DNA of 64,000 nucleotides from JBCBKL01 sp038521825. GTDB lineage: Bacteria; Pseudomonadota; Alphaproteobacteria; Rhodobacterales; Rhodobacteraceae. The translations under genes were made by a program, and so were the position numbers. This document shows, one piece after another, positions 34,580 to 43,200 of this stretch. The stretch's first letter is position 1; each line of letters begins with the position of its first letter. The notes under the pieces were generated by a model. The model ran no database searches. It was given only the letters and a program-made list of their open reading frames with translations, and was not told where the DNA came from. The stretch is taken from assembly GCA_038521825.1 (NCBI GenBank), contig JBCBKL010000001.1:186001-250000 (forward strand). The letters are read 5' to 3'.

Positions 34580-35182
34580 TCAGATGTCGAAAAAGATTGT
34601 CTCGTCTGGTCCCTGCAAGTGGATGTCGAATTGATACTTGCCGTTACCGACCTGCCGCGCCAGCAGGGTCTGGATGCGCCCCTTGTGCTCAATGCGTGAG
34701 AGAAGCGGATCGGCGGCATTCGCCGCATCCTCATCATCGAAATAGATGCGCGTGTGCAGACCCAGATTGATCCCGCGCGCAACGATCCAGAGCGTGAGGT
34801 GCGGCGCGTGTTGGCCGCCAACGGTTCTGACCGACCCAGGTTTGATGGTGCGGATCCGGAAGGCCCCTGTCGCTTGGTCCGCAGCGACCCGGCCCCAACC
34901 GCCGAGCGCCGGATCGCCCCCGTCGTGACCCGGATAAAGCCCTTCGTGATCGGCCTGCCAGACCTCGATCAGGGCATCCTTGATGACCGAACCAAAGCCA
35001 TCGCGGATTGCCCCGACAATCTCAATCCGTTCGCCCTGCGCCGCCGAGCCAGCGATCTCAAAACCGAGGTCGGTGCCATAGACACCTTCAATTCCGGCTG
35101 CATTCGGCGCCAACCCGATATGGACATAGGGGCCAGCCGTCTGAGACGGCGTTTCAGGCAGAATGTCGTCGTCATGACTCAT
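34580..35182 (-). CDS. pcaG: Protocatechuate 3,4-dioxygenase alpha subunit
   Basis: 200 residues: TPSQTAGPYVHIGLAP at the N-terminus, ALIEVWQADHEGLYPG, GGWGRVAADQATGAFRIRTIKPG and HAPHLTLWIVARGINLGLHTRIYF, the intradiol dioxygenase fold of the alpha subunit, which lacks the full set of iron ligands found in beta. Start overlaps the pcaH stop (TAATG), consistent with equal synthesis. Cleaves protocatechuate to beta-carboxymuconate with PcaH. Confidence 0.94.
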   Translation of the reverse strand: MSHDDDILPETPSQTAGPYVHIGLAPNAAGIEGVYGTDLGFEIAGSAAQGERIEIVGAIRDGFGSVIKDALIEVWQADHEGLYPGHDGGDPALGGWGRVAADQATGAFRIRTIKPGSVRTVGGQHAPHLTLWIVARGINLGLHTRIYFDDEDAANAADPLLSRIEHKGRIQTLLARQVGNGKYQFDIHLQGPDETIFFDI

Positions 35183-35898
35183 TACAACCCCTCCGGCCTG
35201 TTCTCAAACTGGGTTTGCCGGTGCCCACGAAGAACGATGTCGAAGCGATAGGCGCGGGCATCCATCGGGATGGTCCGGTTCATATCGAGGGGCGCGACCA
35301 GCCTGTCGATGGCGGCCTGTGACGGGATGGCGTTCACGATCGGACAAAGCGGGATCAGCGGGTCGCCCTCGAAGTACATCTGTGTGATCAGGCGTTGGCC
35401 GAAAGCGTGGCCAAAGACGCTGAAATGAATATGTGCGGGGCGCCAATCGTTCGGACCGTTTGGCCATGGATAGGGGCCTGGTTGAACTGTGCGGAATTCA
35501 TACGCGCCATCTGGGCCGGTGATCGTCCGGCCGCAGCCGCCAAAGCTCGGATCGAGGGGGGCGAGATACCCTTCGTTCTTGTGACGGTATCGCCCACCGG
35601 CATTCGCCTGCCAGACCTCGATCAGCGCGCCTGGAATGCCCCGGCCGGACTGGTCCATCAGGCGGCCAAATACAACGATCCGGGGTCCGATGGCTGACGC
35701 CCCATCCGCCGCATAGTTGTGGATCAGATCGTTGTCGCGCGGGCCAAGGATGTCGCCGGAAAAGACTGGTCCCGTTTCTTCGGATGCCGTTGAAGGAAAC
35801 GAAAGAGGCGCCGCCATCGGCGCACGTTTGACGCTGGTCTTGTAGGGCGGATGCAGTGCAGGCGGATGTTGGCTTCGGTCCCGGGGGAAAAGGCTCAT
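35182..35898 (-). CDS. pcaH: Protocatechuate 3,4-dioxygenase beta subunit
   Basis: 238 residues carrying the non-heme Fe(III) site: Tyr in GGRYRHKNEGY, Tyr in PGPYPWPN, and the two His of RPAHIHFSVFG. The N-terminal HPPYKTSVKRAP is typical of PcaH. ATG overlaps the pcaC stop (ATGA at 35895-35898). Product goes to pcaB and pcaD, which are not in this window. Confidence 0.94.
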   Translation of the reverse strand: MSLFPRDRSQHPPALHPPYKTSVKRAPMAAPLSFPSTASEETGPVFSGDILGPRDNDLIHNYAADGASAIGPRIVVFGRLMDQSGRGIPGALIEVWQANAGGRYRHKNEGYLAPLDPSFGGCGRTITGPDGAYEFRTVQPGPYPWPNGPNDWRPAHIHFSVFGHAFGQRLITQMYFEGDPLIPLCPIVNAIPSQAAIDRLVAPLDMNRTIPMDARAYRFDIVLRGHRQTQFENRPEGL

Positions 35899-36275
35899 GT
35901 CTCGCCCTCCATCTCCGCATAGGTCGCCTTGGCCAACTGGATCGCGTGATTGGCCTTGGGGACACCGGCGTATATGGCGACGTGCTGGAAGGCCTGCATC
36001 ACATCCTCGGGCGTGGCGCCCGTTCTGGCGGTGGCCCGGATGTGCATCGGTATCTCGTTGAAGTTGCCCGTGGCTGCAAGCAGGGCCAGGGTCAACATCG
36101 ACCGTTCCCGCAGTGTAATAGCCGGATCGGCCCAGACACGTCCCCAGGCGCCTTCGACAATCAGGTCCTGAAACGGAGCGTCGAATTCGGTTTTGCTCGC
36201 TTCGGCCCGATCCACATGCGCATCGCCCAGAACCGTGCGGCGAATCTTCATGCCGGCATCGTATCGGTTTGACAT
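35895..36275 (-). CDS. pcaC: 4-carboxymuconolactone decarboxylase
   Basis: 126-residue AhpD-fold protein: RYDAGMKIRRTVLGDAHVDR, FQDLIVEGAWGRVWADPAIT, RSMLTLALLAATGNFNEIPMH, VMQAFQHVAIYAGVPKANHA, all canonical for PcaC. Acts two steps after PcaGH in the beta-ketoadipate pathway. ATG 36275 has AAGGAGG six bases upstream; an upstream ATG at 36338 is inside pobA. Eleven bases follow the pobA stop. Confidence 0.94.
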   Translation of the reverse strand: MSNRYDAGMKIRRTVLGDAHVDRAEASKTEFDAPFQDLIVEGAWGRVWADPAITLRERSMLTLALLAATGNFNEIPMHIRATARTGATPEDVMQAFQHVAIYAGVPKANHAIQLAKATYAEMEGET

Positions 36276-36285
36276 TTGTGCCTCC

Positions 36286-37455
36286 TTAGTAGGGCAGGCC
36301 GACATATTGCTCTGCCATGGCCTTCTGCGCCGCCTCATTTGATCTCAGAAACGCCAGTTCGGCCACCTGCATGCGTTTGTCGAAATCCGACTGACCCGGA
36401 TAATGATGCATCAGGTTCGAAAACCACCAGCTGAAACGTTCCGATTTCCAGACCCGGGCGAGCGCGCGCTCTGAATAGCGGTCGATCCCCTCATCATCCC
36501 CCTCTTCGTAGTACCGAAGAAGTGCGTGATAGAGATAATGAACATCGGATGCGGCGGTATTCAGCCCCTTCGCACCCGTCGGCGGTACGATATGCGCGGC
36601 ATCCCCGCACAGAAACAACCGGCCCCATCTCATCGGTTCGGTGACAAAGCTGCGCAGTGGCGCGATGCTTTTTTCGATCGACGGCCCGGTTTCCAACACA
36701 TCCGCGGCTTGCGGTGGGATACGACGGCGTAGTTCGTCCCAGAACGCTGCATCGGTCCATTTCTCCGGGCTGTCCGCGGCGTCGCATTGTATGTAGTACC
36801 GGCTGAGATGGGCGTTCCGCATGGAACACAGCGCGAAACCCCGCGCAGAATTGGCATAGATCAGCTCGTCATGAACCGGTGGCGTTTCCGATAAAATGCC
36901 GAGCCAGCCATAGGGATAGACCTTCTCGTATTCGCGTCTGATCGTATCCGGGATTGTCTTGCGGCTGACGCCGTGGAAGCCGTCACAGCCCGCAATAAAA
37001 TCGCAATCGATCCGATGTTCCATACCGTGCTGCTGAAACCGCACGAATGGGGCCGCGCCGTCCGCATCACATATCTCAACGTTTTCCGCCTCAAAAAAGG
37101 TATTTGCTCCCGCGCCCTCGCGGGCATCGTACAGGTCTTGGGTGACCTCGGTCTGGCCATAAACCATGACCGAGCTGCCGGTATGTGCGGCGAAATCAAT
37201 GCGGAACATGGCACCGTCAAAGGCTATTTGAGTGCCGTCGTGCCAGAACCCCTCCGCCATCATCCGATCAGCTATTCCGGCCTCTTGCATAAGGCCAACC
37301 AGGCCGCGTTCAAGGACACCTGCGCGAATGCGGCTGAGGACGTGGTCCCTTGTGCGGCGCTCCAAAATGACCGTTTCTATCCCGCGCCGGTGCAGAAGCT
37401 GGCCCAGCAGCAGGCCTGATGGCCCTCCTCCTACGATGACGATCTGGCTGCGCAT
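36286..37455 (-). CDS. pobA: 4-hydroxybenzoate 3-monooxygenase
   Basis: 389-residue flavoprotein hydroxylase turning 4-hydroxybenzoate into protocatechuate with NAD(P)H and O2. Fingerprints: GGGPSGLLLGQLLHRRGIET (9-28), the DG motif in AGCDGFHGVSR, and the GD motif in FLCGDAAHIVPPTGAKGLN. Conserved Tyr in the SRYYIQCD segment fits substrate binding. First gene of the pobA-pcaC-pcaH-pcaG operon, divergent from pcaQ, so 4-hydroxybenzoate and protocatechuate use are linked under one promoter. Confidence 0.94.
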   Translation of the reverse strand: MRSQIVIVGGGPSGLLLGQLLHRRGIETVILERRTRDHVLSRIRAGVLERGLVGLMQEAGIADRMMAEGFWHDGTQIAFDGAMFRIDFAAHTGSSVMVYGQTEVTQDLYDAREGAGANTFFEAENVEICDADGAAPFVRFQQHGMEHRIDCDFIAGCDGFHGVSRKTIPDTIRREYEKVYPYGWLGILSETPPVHDELIYANSARGFALCSMRNAHLSRYYIQCDAADSPEKWTDAAFWDELRRRIPPQAADVLETGPSIEKSIAPLRSFVTEPMRWGRLFLCGDAAHIVPPTGAKGLNTAASDVHYLYHALLRYYEEGDDEGIDRYSERALARVWKSERFSWWFSNLMHHYPGQSDFDKRMQVAELAFLRSNEAAQKAMAEQYVGLPY

Positions 37456-37505
37456 TGAGCCTCCCTCATAAGAGAGGATAGATCATCCAATAAAATCATG
37501 TAAAA

Positions 37506-37521
37506 TTAAAAAAATGGTTAT
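37506..37521. promoter_or_regulatory. PcaQ-box-like site
   Basis: TTAAAA-AAAT-GGTTAT matches 10 of 12 positions of the TTAACC-N4-GGTTAT dyad (reverse of ATAACC-N4-GGTTAA) described for PcaQ in rhizobia. It is 51 bases upstream of pobA and 23 before pcaQ, in an AT-rich divergent promoter. Confidence 0.5.
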
Positions 37522-37543
37522 TTAGTTACCAGAAAGGGACATT

Positions 37544-38461
37544 ATGATCGATCGCCGGATCAAGATCAGACACCTTCAGTGCTTTGCCGAGGTTGTGCGC
37601 TGCGGCTCGCTCAAGGCTGCTGCCGACCGGCTTGGCCTGACGCAACCAGCGATGTCGCGGACGCTGAGCGAATTGGAGGATATTCTTGGCACGCGGATCG
37701 TTCAGCGTCACCGCAGTGGCGCGACCCTGACGCCAGCGGGCGATGTGTTTTGGAGCTATATACGGACCAGCCTCGCAGCCCTTCAGCAGGGCGTCGACGG
37801 CCTTGGACAGATCGGTGCGCAGGGCGGTGGCATTCTGACGATCGGAGCCTTGCCCAGCGTTGCGGCCAGTCTGGTGCCCCGGGTCGCCCAAAGGCTGCAG
37901 GAACAGCGGCTGGCGATCGGTCTTCGGATCCAGGAAGGCGCCCATGCGGATCTGATCGATCGCTTGCACGATGGCGCGCTGGACGTGGTGATCGGACGCC
38001 TGGGATCGCTTGATCGGATGCAGGGTTTGACGTTTAGCCAGCTTTATACCGAAACGGTGGTCTTTGTCGTGCGGCCAGGTCATCCGTTGGGTGCTGACGC
38101 GACTTTACCTGCGATCCTCGACTATCCCGTTGTCTGTCCGCCAGCCAAAAGCGCAATCCATCCTTTGGTCGAGGCGTTCTTCTTGGCAAAGGGGATCGGC
38201 GACATACCAAACCGTATTGAAAGTGTCTCGGCCGCTTTCGGCAGAGCCTTTGCTCTGGCCTCCGACGCGGTCTGGATCATTTCGCGCGGTGTTGCCGCGA
38301 ACGATATCGCCGCCGGTCAGCTCAGAACCCTACCGATCGACGCGCCTTCGACTCGCGGGCCCATCGGCCTGATCGCTCGCAGCGACCAGACGCGTTCTGC
38401 CAATCTCGATGCGCTTGAGACCGTGATCCGAACGCTTCTGGCTGAAGAAAAAGCAGCTTAG
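37544..38461 (+). CDS. pcaQ: LysR-type activator of the pob/pca operon
   Basis: 305 residues: LysR helix-turn-helix (IKIRHLQCFAEVVRCGSLKA, LTQPAMSRTLSELEDILGTR) and a substrate-binding-like effector domain (GGGILTIGALPSVAASLVPR, LDVVIGRLGSLDRMQGLTF). Divergent placement next to pobA-pcaCHG and a PcaQ-like site support the name. PcaQ proteins respond to beta-carboxymuconate-type intermediates. It ends six bases before the P-type ATPase stop on the opposite strand. Confidence 0.9.
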   Translation: MIDRRIKIRHLQCFAEVVRCGSLKAAADRLGLTQPAMSRTLSELEDILGTRIVQRHRSGATLTPAGDVFWSYIRTSLAALQQGVDGLGQIGAQGGGILTIGALPSVAASLVPRVAQRLQEQRLAIGLRIQEGAHADLIDRLHDGALDVVIGRLGSLDRMQGLTFSQLYTETVVFVVRPGHPLGADATLPAILDYPVVCPPAKSAIHPLVEAFFLAKGIGDIPNRIESVSAAFGRAFALASDAVWIISRGVAANDIAAGQLRTLPIDAPSTRGPIGLIARSDQTRSANLDALETVIRTLLAEEKAA

Positions 38462-38467
38462 CCGACG

Positions 38468-41050
38468 TCAGGCGGGCTGCCCAAGCAGATGGGACTTCTT
38501 TGACAGGAACAGGCGTTTGATCAGCTCGGGCACCACGATCAGCGGGATAGAGCAAAGCAGGATCGGCTGCCAATGCTCCCACCCCAAGGGAACCGTATGC
38601 AAGAGGGTCTGCAAGGGGGGCCAGTACACTGCCAACACTTGCAGCCCAAGCATAAGAACCAGGGCCAGCAACAGCAGCGGATTTGAGAACCAACCGATTT
38701 CGCTGACCGGGTTGCGCAGGGACCTATAGGCAAAGACCGACATCTTTTCAAAGAACACCATCGCGGTGAACGCTGCCGTATTTGCCACCACCGGATCAAC
38801 GGGAAGGAACGTGTAGAAAATCCAAAGGCTGGCGCTGCCGGTATAAGTGCCAAAAAGGATGATCGCCAGCAGCCCCGGACGACCCACCACCGGTTCAGTC
38901 TTGCGTCTGGGCGACCGGTCCATCAGTCCCTTTTCCGCACGCTCAAGGCCAAGCGCCACGGCAGTCACACCATCGGTGATCAGGTTCATCCAAAGGATCT
39001 GGGTGGCAAGAAATATCAGCGGTCCGCCAATGATGATGTTTGCGACAAGGGCAACGACCTCACCGGCGTTCGACGATAGAAGGTAGCGGACGAACTTTTT
39101 GATGTTTTCGAACTGTCGGCGGCCCTCGCGGATGGCCTGAACGATGGTGGCAAAGTTGTCGTCCAAGAGCACAAGGTCGGATGCCTCCTTGGCCACGTCG
39201 GTGCCCCGCAGTCCCATGGCAACCCCGATATCGGCCTGTTTCAAAGCGGGGGCATCATTCACGCCGTCCCCGGTCATGGCCACGACCTGACCATGTGATT
39301 GCAGCGCCGCAACGATCCGCAATTTGTCCGCTGGTCGCGTCCGTGCAAACAGGATGTCTTGGTTCACGATATCGGCCAGTTCCTCATCCGAGATTCGGCC
39401 CAGATCATCCCCCGTCAGAACGCGATCAGTTTCGATGCCAAGATCAGTCGCGATGGCGCGACCCGTCACGGCGCTGTCGCCGGTGATCATAACGACGCGG
39501 ATGCCTGCTCGCCTCGCATCCTGCACGGCTTTTTCGACCTCGGGTCGGGGTGGGTCGATCAGACCCACCAGCCCCAGAAATTGCATTTCGCTTTCGTTGA
39601 TTCGAGTGTCAGTTGTGTCCCGTTGGGCAATCGCGATGACGCGATGACCATTGGCTGCCATACGATCATAGGCTGCCAGAACCCTGTCGCGCGCCGCTGG
39701 GTCAAGCGGGACAGGCTCGCTTTCGGTCGCCAAATGACTGCAGCGGGCGAGGATCTGTTCGGGGGCGCCCTTCATCAGGATACGGGGGCCATCTGGCCCG
39801 GAGACCAGCACGCTCATCCGTTTGCGCTCGCTGGTAAAGGCGGTCTCGGCATCGATCGTCTGCACTGGCAGTTCGCCAAGACCCTTCTGGGCGAGGGTCA
39901 CAAGCGCGCCCTCGGTCGGGGCGCCGATGACCGACCATTTGCCGTCTTCCTCGCTCAGTTTGGCATGATTGCAGTGGGCTGCGGCCTGTAGCAGGTCGTG
40001 CAGAACCATGGGCACATCCACACCAAGGGCCTGATTGTGCAGTCGGATCTCACCTTCGGGCGCATATCCCGTACCCGTGATGGTATAGTCGTCATCGGCG
40101 GTCCAGATCGAAACAGCGGTCATCTTGTTTTCGGTCAAGGTCCCTGTTTTGTCGGTACAGATGACCGATGCTGCACCCAGCGTTTCGACCGCTTGCAAAC
40201 GGCGGGCGAGGGCGTTGCGGCGCACCATGGCCGATGCGCCAAGCGCAAGCGTAATCGTCACCACTGCGGGCAGCCCTTCGGGAACAATGGCCACTGCTAG
40301 CGAAATGCCGGTCAGCACCATCAGGAACGGATCCTTGCCGGCCTGAATACCCAAGAGAGCGACGGCGGCCGCGACAAGCACCGAGATCAGGCCCAGTTGA
40401 CCTGCAAGGCGTGCAAACTGTTGTTGCAACACGGTTTGGCCTGACCCGACGGACCCGGTCAGGGCAGAAACCTCGCCAAAGCGGGTTTCGGCCCCGATCG
40501 CCTCTACCTGTGCTTCGGCGCGTCCCGCAACGATGGTGGTGCCGGAATAGACCGGATCGTTTTCGACCTTGGAGACCGGCAAAGACTCGCCGGTCATGAT
40601 GCTCTCATCGACTTCAATATCGCTTGCTTCGGTCAGGTGCGCGTCGGCCGGCACCCGGGTCCCCGCTGACAACAGAATGATGTCACCAGGCACCAATTCG
40701 CGGGATGGGATGATGGCTTCCGCGCCTGCGCGACGGACAATCGCCGTTGGGCTGAGCATAGCCCGCAGCGCTGCAAGAGCCCGCTCGGCTCGCCATTCCT
40801 GAACGAAACCCAGGATACCATTAAGAACGACGACGCCTAAAATTACCGCTGAATCAATGCGTTCGCCAAGGAATGCAGCGGCGATAGCGGCAAGAACAAG
40901 GATAAGGATCAAGGGGCCGGTAAACTGCCGTGCGGCGGTCGCCAACACCGACGGCTTCGGCGGCTCCGGCAACTCGTTAAAGCCATGGCGATGCCTCAGC
41001 CGCGTGACTTCTGCATCGCTCAGACCGGTTTTCGGGCTCTGATCCAACAT
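38468..41050 (-). CDS. SERCA-like P-type Ca2+ ATPase
   Basis: 860-residue P2-type ATPase: N-terminal cation-ATPase domain, TGES actuator loop (153-156), phosphorylation site D300 in CTDKTGTLTE, GDGVNDAPAL hinge and ten predicted helices. The calcium ligands known from SERCA are present: E258 in VPEGL, N and E in SSNAGEVVAL (helix 5) and N, T, D in MNLITDGVTA (helix 6). It should export Ca2+ (possibly Mn2+) from the cytoplasm. Divergent from a phasin gene with a 100-bp gap. Confidence 0.88.
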   Translation of the reverse strand: MLDQSPKTGLSDAEVTRLRHRHGFNELPEPPKPSVLATAARQFTGPLILILVLAAIAAAFLGERIDSAVILGVVVLNGILGFVQEWRAERALAALRAMLSPTAIVRRAGAEAIIPSRELVPGDIILLSAGTRVPADAHLTEASDIEVDESIMTGESLPVSKVENDPVYSGTTIVAGRAEAQVEAIGAETRFGEVSALTGSVGSGQTVLQQQFARLAGQLGLISVLVAAAVALLGIQAGKDPFLMVLTGISLAVAIVPEGLPAVVTITLALGASAMVRRNALARRLQAVETLGAASVICTDKTGTLTENKMTAVSIWTADDDYTITGTGYAPEGEIRLHNQALGVDVPMVLHDLLQAAAHCNHAKLSEEDGKWSVIGAPTEGALVTLAQKGLGELPVQTIDAETAFTSERKRMSVLVSGPDGPRILMKGAPEQILARCSHLATESEPVPLDPAARDRVLAAYDRMAANGHRVIAIAQRDTTDTRINESEMQFLGLVGLIDPPRPEVEKAVQDARRAGIRVVMITGDSAVTGRAIATDLGIETDRVLTGDDLGRISDEELADIVNQDILFARTRPADKLRIVAALQSHGQVVAMTGDGVNDAPALKQADIGVAMGLRGTDVAKEASDLVLLDDNFATIVQAIREGRRQFENIKKFVRYLLSSNAGEVVALVANIIIGGPLIFLATQILWMNLITDGVTAVALGLERAEKGLMDRSPRRKTEPVVGRPGLLAIILFGTYTGSASLWIFYTFLPVDPVVANTAAFTAMVFFEKMSVFAYRSLRNPVSEIGWFSNPLLLLALVLMLGLQVLAVYWPPLQTLLHTVPLGWEHWQPILLCSIPLIVVPELIKRLFLSKKSHLLGQPA

Positions 41051-41151
41051 ATACCCCAGCTAGCGGAACGCCGCCTCGTGGCCTTGATAAAGATCAATTC
41101 GACTCACGCGCGAACTGCTATGCTGTCTCTATTGCCGTTGGGGAGAATGAA

Positions 41152-41526
41152 ATGACAGAAAAAGCACAGACCTCGGCTCCGAAGTCACCGATCGACCCGG
41201 AGAACGTCGTCAAGTCTATCACCGATCTACAGATGACGGGCCTTGGCTCGTTTTCATGGCTCGGGACCAAGTGGCTCGAAAACATGAGCGATCTTGGCAG
41301 TGAATGGCTTCACTTCGTGTCTGAACGTGTTCAGGAAGATGTTAAGACACAGCACGAAATACTGCACTGCAAGAATGTTGGTGAGGTGCAGCAGATCCAG
41401 GCCCGGTTTCTCAAAAAAGCGCTCGATGACTATCGGGACGAGACCGGCAAGATGGTCGAGATGTGCACGAAGATGATGACGGAAATCCAGGACAAAGCGA
41501 AAGAGCAGGCCGAAAAGGCCAAATGA
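41152..41526 (+). CDS. Phasin-family granule protein
   Basis: 124 residues, acidic and almost wholly helical, with VQEDVKTQHEILHCKNVGEVQQIQARFL and a Lys/Glu-rich tail, as in Phasin_2-type proteins that coat polyhydroxyalkanoate granules. The amphipathic central helix lacks transmembrane character. It converges with the PHA synthase gene (six bases between stops), which supports the granule role. Confidence 0.8.
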   Translation: MTEKAQTSAPKSPIDPENVVKSITDLQMTGLGSFSWLGTKWLENMSDLGSEWLHFVSERVQEDVKTQHEILHCKNVGEVQQIQARFLKKALDDYRDETGKMVEMCTKMMTEIQDKAKEQAEKAK

Positions 41527-41532
41527 TCCGTC

Positions 41533-43200
41533 TCAGCCGAAAACGTACTGACCGGGCGCTGACCCCAGCGCGCGGGCCGTTTTTCTGGGCGTGACACTCA
41601 CCCCGCTGTGACCGTTCAGCCATGGCAGCCAGTCATTCCACCACGAGCCCTCCTGCAGTTCCGTCTTGTCGAACCAGACCTGCTTGCCAACAGACGGCGC
41701 GCCCTCGGTTTTGTCGAGAATGCGAAAGTGCCGCCCCTTGTGGCCCGGCTCGGACAGGACGCCGCCGTTGTGACCGCCATTCGTCAGAACAAACCGCACA
41801 TCGGTATCCGTCAGGGCGATCCAGCGAAAAACCGATCGCCAGGGTGAGACGTGATCCTTCTCGGTGGCGAGGCAGTATGTCGGCGCCCTGATATCGGTCA
41901 GCGAAATATGGTGCCCGTCCACGGTATAGACACCCTTGGCCAAAGCATTTTCGAGAAAGAAGTGCCGCAGATATTCGGAATGCATCCGCGCCGGCATGCG
42001 GGTCGCATCGGCATTCCACCCCATCAGGTCGTTCATGGGGGTTCGTTCGCCCAGCAGATAATGGCGGATCACCCGGCTCCATATCAGATCGTTAGATCGC
42101 AGCATGGCAAAGGCACCGGCCATTTGGTCGGCGCGCAGATATCCGCGCTCGGCCATCATGTCCTCTAGAAAGGTGACCTGGCTTTCGTTGATGAACAATC
42201 CGATCTCGCCCGGCTCGGAAAAGTCCACTTGACTGGCGAGAAAGCTCAGAGTCCTGAAGCCGTCGTGATTGTCCCGGGCGTCGGCGGCTGCGGCGATCGC
42301 AAGCAGGGTCCCCCCAAGACAATAGCCGACACCATGCATGTGCTTTGCCCCCGTGATCTTTTTGATTTGGTCCCGGCAGGCCCGAACGCCTTGGTCGATA
42401 TAGTCCTGCATCCCCAGATCGGCATCGGCTTTGCCCGGGTTCTTCCACGAGATGATGAACACGTCGAACCCTTCGTTCACCAAATAGCGGACCAGCGAGT
42501 TGTAGGGCGACAGATCGAGCACGTAATACTTCATGATCCACGCTGGTACGATGAAGATCGGCTCAGGCCGCACCTTGGCTTGGGTTGGCTTGTAGCGGAT
42601 CAGTTCGACCAGATCGTTTCGATAGACAACGTCGCCATCCGTAATCGCGAGCGTTTCACCCACCACGAAGTCCGGATTTTGCTGGCGGCCTTTCCCAAGG
42701 CTGGCATTCAGGTCCTCCAGCCAGTTTTCCAGGCCCGTCCAGACACTGTGCCCCTGGGTCTGCAGCGCCTTTGCGATGACGCTGGGATTGGTCAGCGGCG
42801 AATTGGTCGGTGCCATCATGTCGAGCAACTGGCGGGCCGAAAAGTTGACCAGACGGGCGTGTTTCTTGTCCACGCCGGGCAAGTCGGCGGTTGCGGCATC
42901 CCACCAATGCTGGGCAGCCAGAAAACCGGACCGGTAGTAGCAAAACGGAGGATAATTCCAAAGTTGATCGGCAAACCGACTGTCCTGCTGGTCGGCGGGG
43001 TCGACATGGCCGAACATGGCCTTTGCCGCCTCTGTACCCGCCAGTTTTGCAAGCTCAGCCTGCTTGCCGGGCGAGGCGGCGAGATGCGTGGCCCAGTCCA
43101 GATAGGCAACGCCAAGTGCCGCCGGAGAAACGCCCCCGGTCATCTGAGCGAGGGCTGCGTGAAAGGCGCGATCGACAGGGGGTTTGGATGGCTTGTTCAT
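41533..43200 (-). CDS. phaC: Class I polyhydroxyalkanoate synthase
   Basis: 555-residue alpha/beta-hydrolase-fold polymerase for 3-hydroxyacyl-CoA. Lipase-like box GVGYCLGG gives catalytic C294; the Asp and His partners are in ATEKDHVSPW and NGGHNGGV. Conserved upstream features include NPDFVVGETLAITDGDVVYRN and PIFIVPAWIMKYYVLDLSPYNSLV. Its ATG overlaps the HlyD-type adaptor stop (ATGA), so the enzyme is the last gene of a five-gene transporter/flavodoxin operon, an unusual setting. The genes phaAB and phaZ are not in this window. Confidence 0.92.
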   Translation of the reverse strand: MNKPSKPPVDRAFHAALAQMTGGVSPAALGVAYLDWATHLAASPGKQAELAKLAGTEAAKAMFGHVDPADQQDSRFADQLWNYPPFCYYRSGFLAAQHWWDAATADLPGVDKKHARLVNFSARQLLDMMAPTNSPLTNPSVIAKALQTQGHSVWTGLENWLEDLNASLGKGRQQNPDFVVGETLAITDGDVVYRNDLVELIRYKPTQAKVRPEPIFIVPAWIMKYYVLDLSPYNSLVRYLVNEGFDVFIISWKNPGKADADLGMQDYIDQGVRACRDQIKKITGAKHMHGVGYCLGGTLLAIAAAADARDNHDGFRTLSFLASQVDFSEPGEIGLFINESQVTFLEDMMAERGYLRADQMAGAFAMLRSNDLIWSRVIRHYLLGERTPMNDLMGWNADATRMPARMHSEYLRHFFLENALAKGVYTVDGHHISLTDIRAPTYCLATEKDHVSPWRSVFRWIALTDTDVRFVLTNGGHNGGVLSEPGHKGRHFRILDKTEGAPSVGKQVWFDKTELQEGSWWNDWLPWLNGHSGVSVTPRKTARALGSAPGQYVFG

